Below are positions 27,407-39,900 of a stretch of DNA of 64,000 nt, one piece after another (position 1 is the first letter of the stretch; each line of letters starts with the position of its first letter). Below the pieces are notes generated by a model. It was given only the letters and a program-made list of their open reading frames with translations. It was not told where the DNA came from and made no database searches. Position numbers and translations under genes: made by a program. The DNA is taken from assembly GCA_020634115.1 (NCBI GenBank), contig JACKCH010000010.1, forward strand, positions 744,001-808,000, read 5' to 3'. This DNA is from Anaerolineaceae bacterium. GTDB lineage: Bacteria; Chloroflexota; Anaerolineae; Aggregatilineales; Phototrophicaceae.

Positions 27407-27829
27407 ATGCTGGCAGACAATATCACCGGTTTACAGCATCTGGGATTGCCCGTAACCAATATTGACCAGTCAAAGGCGTTCTACAAGCGGTTAGGTTTTT
27501 CGGAAACGATGGTCCGGGAACTGCCGCAGGGCGACGACGTGGTACGGGTGGTGATGTTAGAATTGAACGGGTTCGTGCTGGAACTCTATCAGCTTATCGG
27601 AGACGATTTAGCTGAAATCCGCAAGCGACAGCACGGACATATTGACCATTTCGCCCTGAATGTGCGGGATATTCAGGCCACATGGGTAGCAGTGCAGGCT
27701 GCCGGGCTAAAAATCCTCGAAGACGCGCCGGTATTTCTGCCGTTCTGGGAAAACGGGGTGCATTACTTCAACATCCTGGGGCCGGACGGCGAAAAGATTG
27801 AGTTCAACAGTATCGTACCCGCCCCGTAG
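27407..27829 (+). CDS. VOC (glyoxalase/dioxygenase superfamily) protein
   Basis: 140 residues. Seen: the beta-alpha-beta-beta-beta halves of a VOC domain, with QHLGLPVTNIDQSKAFYKRL at the N-terminus, His (GHIDHFALNV) at the start of the second half and Glu (KIEFNSIV) at the end as probable metal ligands. Members include glyoxalases, isomerases and ring-cleaving enzymes. It lies 47 bases after the aldo/keto reductase and closes the operon before the terminator at 27872. Reaction unknown; detoxification of a reactive aldehyde or an isomerisation in the pathway is possible. Confidence 0.85.
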   Translation: MLADNITGLQHLGLPVTNIDQSKAFYKRLGFSETMVRELPQGDDVVRVVMLELNGFVLELYQLIGDDLAEIRKRQHGHIDHFALNVRDIQATWVAVQAAGLKILEDAPVFLPFWENGVHYFNILGPDGEKIEFNSIVPAP

Positions 27830-27871
27830 GTTTTTCAGTGTATCCTTCTAAAAGACTGTACCGGCAGAATG

Positions 27872-27903
27872 AAACAGGGGCGAATGAGCGCCCCTGTTTT
27901 ATG
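27872..27903. terminator. bidirectional intrinsic terminator
   Basis: AAACAGGGGCG and CGCCCCTGTTT form an 11-bp stem with a 6-base loop and T-runs in both directions. It separates the sugar operon (plus) from the giant protein gene (minus, ending at 27931). Confidence 0.8.
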
Positions 27904-27930
27904 ACGGTGGTTACTTTCTTGGCTAATCTG

Positions 27931-30900
27931 TTACGGTGTGGGCGCATCCAGCGTGAAGTTCCACGCCCGGCTCCAGTTCCCCGCCGCGCCATGCTTGTTC
28001 ACCGTCCGCACCCGCCAGTACCAGCGGCCATCCGCTAATGGTGAAGGCGGCATGAAGCTGGTTGTTGCTGTCGCTCCACGCACGTCCACACTGCGGAAGC
28101 GTGAGTCGTCATCAATTTCAATCTCATATGTCAGCGGCCCATTATTGACCGTCCGGCTCACCTGCCAGGTAAAGAGTGGTTGCTGATTTGCAATTTGCAC
28201 CCCATTGCCGGGTGCTATCAGCGCGGGAGGCACAGGAATAACCTGAGTCACTGCCAGCCTGAAATGAAAGGGCGATGTGACCAGCCCTGAACCGGTATCC
28301 ACGCTGACACGCCAATAGTAGGTGCCGTATGGCAGGGCATCTGCCGCTGGAACAGTGTAACTGGTTCGGGTCGTGTCTACTGCGAAACCCGATAACGGTT
28401 GTGTAAATTCTGCATCGGCAGCAAATTCCAACTGATAATTGATAGCGCCAGGGTAGCTCGCCCAGGTAAACGCCGGGGTGGTATCCCGCGTGGCGCTGCC
28501 GTCTATGGGTCTGCGCTGGATGTTTATATCAAATGTGAACGGCTCGCTGAAGCTGCCCCAGTTCCCGGCAGTATCCCGCGCCGCCACCTGCCAGTAGTAT
28601 GTGCCTTGTGGCAGGGCAGCCGGGGCGCGGAGTGCCGTGCGGCTGGTTTCCACGTCCACCACGATATGACTGAAGTCACTCGTATCCGCGATTTGCAGAC
28701 GGTAGAGATTCACACCACGCACCGCCCGCCAGCGGAAGGTCGGCAGCGCAAGGTAGGTCACACTCTGGTTAGCGGGCAGTGTCAGGACGGGCGTATCCGG
28801 GGTAATGGTGTCCACTGTGAAGTTCCAGGTTCGACTCCAACCGCCCGCCGCGCCGTACTGGTCTATCGTCCGCACCCGCCAGTACCAGCGGCCATCCGTC
28901 AGCGGGTCAGCCGTGAGGCTCAGGTCATTGAGAACGGCCACCTGCGCAGGTGAACGGAAGCGCGAGTCGTCGTCGATCTGGACTTCGTAGGTGTACGGTT
29001 CGTTGCCGGTGCTGCGAGTGGCGTTCCAGGTCAGTTCCGGCGTGGCGGTATTGAGTTGTGTCCCACTCCTTGGACTGATCTGCACCGGCGCAATGGGCAG
29101 TACCGGTGTCACCGCCACTGTGAAGAAGAATGGTGATGTGACGACGCCTGCGCCGGTATCCACATTCACGCGCCAGTAGTATGTTCCATAGGGCAGGGCG
29201 TTGGCGGCGGGTACGGTGTAGCTCGTCCGGGTGGTGTTCACCGGGAAGCCGCTCACAGGCTGGGTGAAGGCCGTGTCCGTCGCTACTTCAAGTTGGTAGT
29301 TGACCGCACCGGGGTAGCCTGCCCAGACGAATACCGGGGTGGTATCGCGTGTCGCACTGCCGTCTGCTGGACTGCGCTGGATGTTTACGGCAAAAGTGAA
29401 CGGTGTGCTGAAGCTGCCCCAGTTCCCGGCAGTATCCCGCGCTGCGACCTGCCAGTAGTATGTTCCCTGCGGCAGGGCATCCGGGATGCGGAGGGATGTC
29501 CGGTTGGTTTCCATGTCCAGGATCATGTGGCTGAAGCCACCTGTATCCGCGACTTGCAGGCGGTAGAGATTCGCATTAGTCACCCCTCGCCAGCGGAAGG
29601 TTGGCAGAGCGAGATAGGTCAGGCTGCCGTCCGCCGGGGCGATCAGGTCGGGGGCGTCGGGGACGACGGTATCCAGGATGAAGTTCCACGCCCGACTCCA
29701 ACCACTTGCCGCGCCATACTGGTCTATGGTGCGGACGCGCCAGTACCAGCGGCCATCCGCTAGTGGATCAATCGTGTAGGCCAGGTCGCTTACGATGGCG
29801 GTCTGCTGTGGTGAATGGAAGCGCGAGTCATCATCAATCTGGACTTCGTAGGTGTACGGTTCGTTGCCGGTGCTGCGGGTGGCATTCCAGGTCAGTTCCG
29901 GCGTGGCGTTGTTGAGCTGTGTGCCACTTCTCGGACTGACCTGCACGGGTGCAATGGGCAGGACATTTGTCACGGCCACCGTGAAGAAGAAGGGCGAGGT
30001 GATGGTGCCAGAGCCGGTATCCACATTGACCCGCCAGTAGTAGGTGCCATAGGGCAGGGCGTTGGCGACCGGTACGGTGTAGCTCGTCCGGGTGGTGTTC
30101 AGCGGGAAGCCGCTCACGGGCTGGGTGAACGCCGTGTCGGTTGCGACTTCGAGTTGGTAGTTGATCGCGCCAGGGTAGCTCGCCCAGGTGAAGGCCGGGG
30201 TGGTATCGCGGGTGGCGCTGCCGTCTGCCGGGCTGCGCTGGAGGTTCACGGCAAAGGTGAACGGCGCGCTGAAGCTACCCCAGTTCCCGGCGGTATCGCG
30301 CGCGGCCACCTGCCAGTAATACGTGCCTTGCGGGAGGGCAACCGGGGCGCGGAGGGCTGTCCTGTTGGTTTCCACGTCCACCACGATGTGGCTGAAGTCG
30401 CTCGTATCCGCGACTTGCAGGCGGTACAGATTCGCGCCGCCCACCGCTCGCCAGCGGAAGGTCGGCAGTGCGAGATAGGTCACGTTCGCATCAACAGGTT
30501 GAGTGAGAATGGGCGTATCTGGCGCGATAGTATCCACCACCAGCCACCAGGCCGATGTCCAGGTGCCGGTTTGCAGTGCAGGGTTGAGCGGACGCACCCG
30601 CCAGTACCAGCGGCCATCCACTAGTGAGTCGGATGGGGTGAAGGTTGTCTGGTCGGTGAGTGCGTCTACTTCCGGCGAGCGGAAGCGCGCGTCGTTGTCC
30701 ACCTGAATCTGGTACTGGGTCGCGTTCGTCGCGGCATTCCAGGTCAGTTCCGGGGTAGCGTCATTGGTCTGGGTGCCGGAGCGCGGCGATACCAGGGTGA
30801 CACGCCCCGGCAGTGGCGGCGCGGTGATGGTGGTCGTTGCCGCTGCCGTATTGTCGCTGGGGTCATTATCAGATTCGATGGATGTAATCGTCGCCGTGTT

Positions 30901-33900
30901 GGTGATCTGCCCAGTGGTAGTGACATCCACCATGGCGACGATACTGACGCTGGCCGTGTCGCTGGGAAGCATGTCCTCCAGTACACAGGTCACAACGCCC
31001 GTATTCTCAGCGCAGCTTCCCACGCCCTGAGTGACATCCGCACTGACGAAGGTCACGCCTGCTGGGAGGGCGTCAGTTAGTTCGACGCCGGTGGCCGTCT
31101 GGCCGCCCTGGTTCGTGATGGTCAGCGTATAGGTGAGGTTCGCCCCGGCCAATACTGGGTCAGGCGTATCGGTCTTGGTAATTGCCAGATCGGTGAAACC
31201 GGTTGCCTCCACACACGCCGAGAACTCGGAGGTGTCGTTGGTGGTCAGATCGGTAGCGGTGGCCGTGATGAACTGCCCGGCGGATACAGTGGCCGCCAGA
31301 TTGGCATTCACCGCCGCGTCGCCGCTGGCATTGGTGGTGACGTTCAGGAAGCCGAGATAATACTGCCCCTCGCCGTAGCCGGTTGGGTCACAGGTATCAT
31401 TGGCGAAGAATTCCAGGCGGAACGAGCGGCTGGCGGTGCTGTTGAATGTCCCGCTGATAGTAATGGTGTTGCTATCAGCCGCCGCGTTGGTCAGAATCGG
31501 ATAATTTTGCAAGTTGTTCCCGCCAGCATCGGCGTAACCGGGATCATTAAGAGTAATACCTAGCCAATAGTTAGAGAAGATGCGATTGCCCAATATGGAG
31601 TTACTGACGGCCGCCCCTCCCCCGCCGACACTAATTCCAGGGCCGTCCAAAAGGCCAGGTTCAGTAAATGACATCCCATTGAAGGCAATAATATTACCCT
31701 CACCAGGGCTGGTACCGCCTATCAGGTTGTTGTTAACATGTTCAGGGTCTATCGCCCCGGAAACCATAGCAATACCTATATGAATATTTCCTAGGTTCTG
31801 AGTCCCTGTGATATCTGTACCAATATAGTTACCCTGTATGATGTTTCCGTCGCCCTGCACTCTAATACCAATCCCATTGGCAGAAATCAGGTTACGTTCT
31901 GTTGGGGTTGTGCCACCGATAATGCTATCTTCGAAAATGCACACGCCTTCTTGATTGCCCTGACCAATAGTACCAGTTACATCAGTACCAATATAATTGC
32001 CAACAAGCGTATTTCCTGTTCCGCCACACAAACTAATTGCAATTCCTGAAAAATTCCGAATAACAAGCCCGCGTATGGTATTGTTGCCTGTAAAGGTATC
32101 AATACCATTTCCATAGAAATCGCATACTGAAGGAGAAAATAGGGATCCATCTATCTCAATAAGCGGAGTACCTGAATAACCGGGTTGGGTTGATCCATCA
32201 ATGATGATGGGATCTGTAGTCGTATAAGCGCTGCAAGGATAGGTTCTTCCCTGCTCGATGGGCTGGATGGTGTGTGGCCCCACGCCGGGGATGTTGAAGG
32301 CAATCGTATCGGTGAAGCCGGTGTTGGCATTGGCCGCGTCAATCGCCTCGCGCAGCGTACACTCGGCGGCGTTGCACGTCCCATCACCGGGGTCGGCGGT
32401 TGAGTTGACGGTGTAGGTCTGTGGAGCAGTTGGTATGAATGTTGCCTCCACACACGCCGAGAACTCGGAGGTGTCGTTGGTAGTCAGATCGGTGGCGGTG
32501 GCGGTGATGAACTGTCCGACGGATACGGTGGCCGTCAGGTTGGCGTTCACCGTCGCGTCACCGCTGGCGTTGGTTGCCACATCCAGGAAGCCCAGGTAAT
32601 TCTGACCCTGCCCATAGCCGGACGGGTCGCAGGTGTTATTCGCAAAGAATTCGAGGCGGAACGAGCGACTTGCGGTGCTGTTGAACGTACCCACTATGGC
32701 AATACTGCCCCCGCCAGTTTCGGCGGTGCTGAGTACCGGGTAGTTTTGCAGATTGTTCCCGCCCATATCGCCATCGCCGGGGTCGTTAGGCGTGACACCA
32801 TCCGGGGCATACATTGCGGGAGCGATGAGATCAATCCCTAATCCACCGTTGAAAGCCACGATGTTCTGGGTAATCAGATGTCCGGTGGCCCCATCTCCCA
32901 CGACAAGGCCGGTCTGTGTATTTCCCAGATCAGCGCCGGATGGGTTGGTGCCGATATAGTTGCCGGTGATCGTATCGCCCGAACCAAACACATAGAGACC
33001 TATCCCGCTGCCGCCGAAGATGTTGCCAGCACCCGGTTCGGTGCCGCCGATCACGATATGGTCTCCGGCAGACCTGATACCCGTAAAGCTGCCGGGAATG
33101 ACGACGGTGCCGGTCACATCCACCCCGATATAGTTCCCTTGAATAATCGTACCGATGTTGCCGGGGCCGAGAATGTCAATATTGTCCTCATTACCGGAAA
33201 TGATGTTGCGCTGCGCCGGGGTTATGCCACCAATCAGGTCATGTTGGCTGATGTCTGATGAAATCCCGGAACCGTTGCTGCGTGCCTGGGTGCCGGTGAC
33301 ATCGGTGCCGATGTAGTTGCCCTGAACGACATTGTTTCCGTACTTGCCCAGGAACAGACCGGCAGTTTGAATCGCATTATTCAGCACCAGGCCGCGTACC
33401 GTGCTATCGCCACCGGCGATTGCCAGGTCTGGCCCGGAGGTGTCGCCAAACATCAATGATCCGTCAATTTCAATGATGGGCGTTCCAGCGAAATCCGGTT
33501 CGCTCCAGCCGTCAATGATGACCGGCGTGAAGGCGATGGGCAGCCAGGGACTCGGCTGAATCGTATGCGGCCCCGCGCCCGGAATATCGAAGGCGATGGT
33601 GTCTTTGCCGGGGTTGCGTGTACTCCACAGGAGGGCTTCCCGCAGCGAACAGTGTGCCGCATCGCAGACGCCATCATCGGTGTCATCGGTGGTGTTGACG
33701 GTAAATGTGGTGGGCGCACCGCCGATTTCGACACAGTACGAGAATTCGGAAGTATCGTTCCGCGCCAGGTTCGTGCCGGTGGCTGTGATGAACTGGCCGC
33801 GACTGACCTCGGCATCCATCACCCAGACAAATTCCGCGATACCATCGAAGTTCTGTGGATAGTCGCTGGTGGTTACTTCGGTATAGCCCAGGTAAGTCTG

Positions 33901-36900
33901 GCCTTCGCCAAAGTACGAGGCGTCGCAGGTGTCATTGACGAAGAATTCCAGGCGGTGGAGCGTGTTCGGCACGCCGGTCAGTTTGCCGCTGATGGTGAGC
34001 GTGTTCCCGGAAAGCTGTACGTCGAAAATATCCGGGAAGTTCTGGGAATGATTTGGCAGAAAATCGCCGTAGGTGTAACGGTTGATGTTGTAGGTCGGGC
34101 CGTCGTCCCAAAAGTCAATGCCTAACGCATCGTTATCGTGGATGCTGTTGCGCAGGATCAGGTTGCCCGTGCCAGCCGTCGTGGGCGATTCGATGTATTC
34201 GGCATACACGCCGCGCCCGGTATTATAGGCGATCAGGTTGCCCGCTCCGGTCTGCGTGCCGCCAATCGTGTTGTTGTTGGCGGTGGCACTGATCTTGATG
34301 CCGTCGCCACTGTTGCCGGGGCCGTTCGTACCCGTTACATCCGCGCCCAGGTAGTTGCCCTGAATGATGTTGGCGTTGGCGTTCGTTCCCAGGTTCACGC
34401 CGTCGTCGGTATTCCCGGCGATCACGTTCCGGCTGGTGGCGGTGGTGCCGCCAATCAGGTTGCCGGTTGATTCATAGATATACACGCCGTCACGGTTGCC
34501 TTGCGCCGTCGTGCCGTTGACATCCAGGCCGATGACATTGCCCTCAACTACATTGTTGTTGTGATTACTGATCGCAATCCCGGCAAACAGGAAGTTGTTG
34601 ATGACCAGGCCGCGCACGGTACTGCTCCCGGCAGTAATCCACAGGCCGTTGGCTGGAGTTCCGATCAAGCTACCGTCTATTTCAATCACGGGACTACCCG
34701 CGAAGTCGGGTTCTGTCCATCCGTCTATGATGACCGGGTCGGTGATGGTCGGCAGGGCGCTGGTAGATTGAATCGTGTGCGGCCCGCTGCCGGGGATGTT
34801 GAAGGCAATGGTATCGGTGAAACCAACATTCGCATTGGCAGCTTCAATTGCCTCGCGCAGGGTGCATTCGGTTATGTTGCACACGCCGTCGCCGGGGTCG
34901 GCGGTGGTGTTGACGGTGTAGGTCTGTGCGCCTGCCCCCTCCACTATCTCCACGCACGCCGAAAATTCGGAGGTGTCGTTGGTCATCAGGTCGGTGGCAG
35001 TGGCCGTGATAAACTGCCCGGCGAATACCGAGGCCGCCAGATTGGTGTTCACCGCCGCATCGCCGCTGGCATTGGTTGCCACATCCAGGAAGCCCAGGTA
35101 AACTTGCCCTTCGCCGTAGCCGGACGGGTCACAGGTGTCGTTGGCGAAGAACTCGACACGGAATGAACGGCTGGCCGTACTGTTGAGCGTCCCGGTGATG
35201 GTGAGGCCATTCTCACCGATTTCGGCGGTGCTGAGTACCGGGTAGTTTTGGTAGTCATTCGGCCCAGTATCCCCGTCGCCGGGGTCGTTGGGGGTGACAC
35301 CATTGGGGCTGGCATTCTGAGACAGGTCAATCCCGAGTCCGCTGTTAAAGGCGATGCGGTTTTGCGAGATCAGATTATGGGACTGTGGGTCATATCCCCA
35401 CATAAGAATACCAGCGGACACATTGCCTAGATCAGCACCAGCCGCATTAGTGCCGATATAGTTCCCGATAATCGTGTTGCCATAGGCTTGACCTACGAGA
35501 ATCCCGTACCCCTCCTCGCCGTAGTCATTTGTTGTGTCACCAATCACATTGGCCGCACCCGGTTCGCTACCGCCAATGATATTATGATGCGCTGTATTCA
35601 TAACGATGCCATAATTCCCGTTGCCGAGCGGAATACTGCCGGTGACATCGGTGCCGATGTAGTTGCCCTGAACAGTGGTATAAGTGCTGATCGGGCCGAA
35701 TAACACCACGCCGCCGAAGATATTCCCTGAGATAATGTTGCGACTGGCCGGGGTCGTGCCGCCAATCCGGTCATTCTGGGTTAGACCGATCAAAATTCCA
35801 GTATCGTTCCCCTTCGCCTGCGTGCCGGTGACATCCGTGCCGAGGTAGTTGCCTTCAATCACATTGCCACCATACATGAAGGTGTAAATGCCGCTCAATG
35901 GCCCATCAATCACGTCATAGAAATTATTGATGACCAGCCCACGCACCGTGCTGTCGCCACCGTTAAGCTGAATTCCTCCCGCGTAGGAAGAACCAGCAAA
36001 TGCAGTTCCCGCTCCATCTATTTCGATGACCGGTGTCCCGGCAAAATCAGGTTCCGTCCAGCTGTCAATGATGACCGGGGTGAACGCGATGGGCAGGAGC
36101 GTTTGCGGTTGAATGGTATGCGGGCCAGGGCCGGGGATATTGAAGGCAATGGTGTCTTTGCCGGGGTTGAGCGTACTCCAGATGAGCGCCTCCCGCAGCG
36201 AACAATGGACAGCATCGCACACACCATCATCGCTGTCGTCGGTGGTATTGACGGTGAAGGTCGTCGCCGCCCCGCCAACCTGGACACAGTACGAGAATTC
36301 GGAGGTGCTGTTGTTGGTCAGATTGGTACTGGTGGCGGTGATAACCTGCCCGTTACTGACATTTGCCGTCAAGATAGCGGTGTAGTCATAGATGCCGTTC
36401 AGGATTTCATCCTGAGCGCTGCCGGTGGTGGCTTCTATGAAGCCCAGGTAAGTCTGGCCTTCCCCAAAGTGGGACAGATCGCAGGTATCGCTGGCGAAGA
36501 ATTCCAGGCGGTGGAGGGTATTCGCCTGCCCGCTGATTCTGCCGCTAATCGTGAGTGTATTCCCGGCAAGCTGCACATCGAAGATGTCGGGGAAGTTATA
36601 CTCGGTGGACGGATCGTTCAGGTTCGGGCCATCGCCATACCCAATGCCCAATGCCCCGTTGTCGTGGATTCTGTTTCCCCAAATCCGATTGGCGGTACTC
36701 GTCTCTCCGCTAACATGCGTGGTATCCACGCCATTCCCGCCATTATAGGCAATCACATTGCCCACGCCGACCTGGGTGCTGCCGATGGTGTTGTTGGTGG
36801 CAGTGGCGCTGATCTTGATGCCGTCGCTGCTGTTGCCTCGGTTCAATGTGCCGGTGACATCTGTGCCGATGTAATTGCTTTGAATGACATTGTAGCTGCC

Positions 36901-39900
36901 CTCCAGCACAATGCCGTTCCCGCCAAAGCGGTTAATCACCAGCCCGCGCACGGTGCTGTTCCCAGCGGTAATCCACAGGCCGTTGGCGTTCGCTCCTGCC
37001 AGACTGCCATCTATTTCAATCACGGGACTACCCGCGAAGTCGGGTTCTGTCCATCCGTCTATGATGACCGGGTCGGTGATGGTCGGCAGGGCGCTGGTGG
37101 GCTGGATGGTGTGCGGGCCTGCGCCAGGGATGTTGAAGGCAATGGTATCGGCGAAGCCACTATGGTTATTCGCCGCGCTAATGGCCTCGCGCAGCGTACA
37201 CTCAGTCGCATCGCATACACCGTCGCCGGGGTCGGCGGTGGTGTTGACCGTATAGCCATATGCGCCGGTTGGGGTTGGGGTTGGGGTTCCGGTGTTCGCC
37301 ATCACACAAGCTGAGAACTCGGAGGTGTCGTTGGTGGTCAGGTCAGTGGCCGTCCCGGTGATGAATTGCCCGGTGGCTACACTAGCAGTCAAATACACAT
37401 TAATAGTTGAGTAGCCGATGCCGTTGGTGGTGACATCCTCGAAACCCAAGTAGTCCTGCCCGCCGCCATACCCGGTTGAATGGCAGGTATCATTGGCGAA
37501 GAATTCCAGACGGAATGTCCGGTTAGGCGTGCTATTGAGTGTGCCTATAATATACAGTGAATTCCCGCCAATAACCGCGTAGCTCAGAATCGGGTAGTTT
37601 TGCAGGTTGTTCACACCCGTGTCGGCGTCGCCAGGGTCGTTTGGCGTAACGCCATCCGGGTTGCTATTGCCGAATCCAACAGGATTGAGGGCAATATCCT
37701 GCCAATAGTTAGAGAAGATACGATTGCCCAGGATAAAGTTACCACTTATCCAACCCGTGTCCGTTGTTTCCATACTAATGCCAGCGCCAGATTGAGAGGA
37801 AATCCCGTTAAACGCGATAACATTGCCCGCGCCGGGTACGGTCCCGCCAATCTGGTTGTTGATGGCAGGATTGGGGTCTGTGTTTGTACCTAATATGGCA
37901 ATACCGTTATAAATGTTCCCCAGGTTCTGTGTCCCGGTAATGTCGGTGCCGATGTAGTTGCCCTGAATTATGTTGTTGGAACTATTGTAGATATCAATGC
38001 CGATGTTATTGGCCGAGATAATGTTGCTCTCGGTCGGGGTTGTTCCGCCAATAATACTACCTTCTGTCCCATTGCGAATTTCTACACCGATCAGGTTGCC
38101 CTGACCGACAGTACCGGTTACATCTGTACCGATATAGTTGCCAGTGATGACATTACTATAAGAACCATATAGCCGCACCCCTGTGCCAGGAAAATTGCGG
38201 ATAACGAAGCCCCGTAGGATACTATTTGTCCCCAAAATGATACCATGTTGAATTCCCCCACAGAAGTCACGGGAGAGCAGCGATCCATCCAGGTCAATTA
38301 TGGGGCTCCCGCTGTAGCCTGGCTGAGTTGTTCCATCAATAACTATCGTATTCCCCAGATCAAAGGCAGCATAGTAAAAAGAGCACAACTGGTCGTCCAC
38401 GGGTTGGATCGTATAGGGTCCAGGACCCGGAATATCAAAAACGATGGTGTCTGAAAAGCCCCAATTTACGTTGGCTTCGGCAAGTGCCTCCCACAGGGTA
38501 CATTCAACTGCGTCGCATATACCCGTTCCATAATAATCTGTGGAATTGACGGTTAGGGTCTTGGGGCCTGTAATAGGCGCAATCTCCACGCACGCTGCAT
38601 ATTCCGAAGTGTCATTAGTATCCAGGTTGATGCCAATAGCAGTGAGAAACTTGCCAGGGGTTACTGCGGTACGAAAAGCAACGGTGTCCCGAGCATCTCG
38701 GTTGCCTTGAGAAAACATATGGTGATAGCTGTTTCCTATGTAACTTTGGCCTTCACCGTGGCCTGAAGGATCACAGGTATCATTGACATACCATTCGATT
38801 CGATGGCCGGTATCAGGGGTACTATTAAAGCCGAAATCAATATAAACTGTACTTCCATTCGATGCTGCGGCATTAATCACCGGGTAGTTTTGGAGGCCGT
38901 TTGCACCGGTATCAACATCGCGCAGATCGTTCGGAGTTACACCATCATTATTCAGGTCTATCCCCAACCCGGCGTTAAAGGCAATACGATTCTTAAAAAG
39001 ATAGTGGTGATTCGCAGAGCTAGCAATTCCAATGCCTGAGTCATGGTTTCCGAAGGGCACTTTTGACACGTTCAGGCCGATGTAATTGTTCATGATGGAC
39101 GTGCCACTGCCGCTTGAAATGCTGATGCCACGCCCGCCATTGTCTACAATCACATTCCGTGCATAGGTATCGGTGTCTGGTCCCCCAATCAAGTTGTTAT
39201 TACCACCGTCAATTTCGATTCCGTGAGAGGCATTGCCTAGTGCGGCTGTGCTGGTGGCATCCAGGCCAATGTAATTCCCTTGAATGGTTGTATTGGTGTC
39301 ACCTGTTCCGAGGATGGCAATACCAATGCCGTTGTTGCCTGAGATTACATTCCGTTGGCTGGTGCTTGTACCACCAATCCGATCATTTGGAGTATTGTTT
39401 ATCAAAATCCCCATACCATTACCGCGTGACTGCGTGCCGGTTACATTGGTGCCAATGTAGTTCCCCTCGATAACATTGTTACCATTGATAGAAATCCTCA
39501 GCCCGGCGTCTGTATAGTTATTAATCACCAGCCCGCGCACGGTGGTATTTCCAGCGGTAATTTCCAATCCAATCACACCCACTCCCGCCAGACTGCCATC
39601 CAACTCAATAATTGGTTTTCCAGTGAAGTCGGGTTCCGTCCAACCGTTTATGATGACCGGGCTAGTGATAATTGGCAGGGCGCTAGTGGGCTGTATCGTG
39701 TGCGGCCCCACACCAGGGATGCTGAAGGCAATCGTATCGGTGAAGCCAGTATTGGCATTAGCGGCAGTGATGGCCTCTCGCAGCGTACATTCGGTTATGT
39801 CGCAAGTCCCGTCGCCGGGGTCTGCTGTTGAGTTGACGGTGTAGGTCTGCACCGCCTGTGCATGAATGACTAACGGTGTCGGAGAAGGTGATACCGATGT

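Noticed and set aside
27950..30800. Possible CRISPR or other direct-repeat array
   Set aside because: The repeats are ~855 bases long, in frame and code for Fn3-like modules; there are no short repeats with unique spacers.
36103..37314. Long plus-strand open frame (403 codons) inside the giant gene, with similar ones at 29815-30624, 33565-34125 and 34501-35166
   Set aside because: It lies antisense to the giant CSLREA protein. Its residues are the low-complexity mirror of repeat-coding DNA, and no domain or ribosome-binding site supports it.
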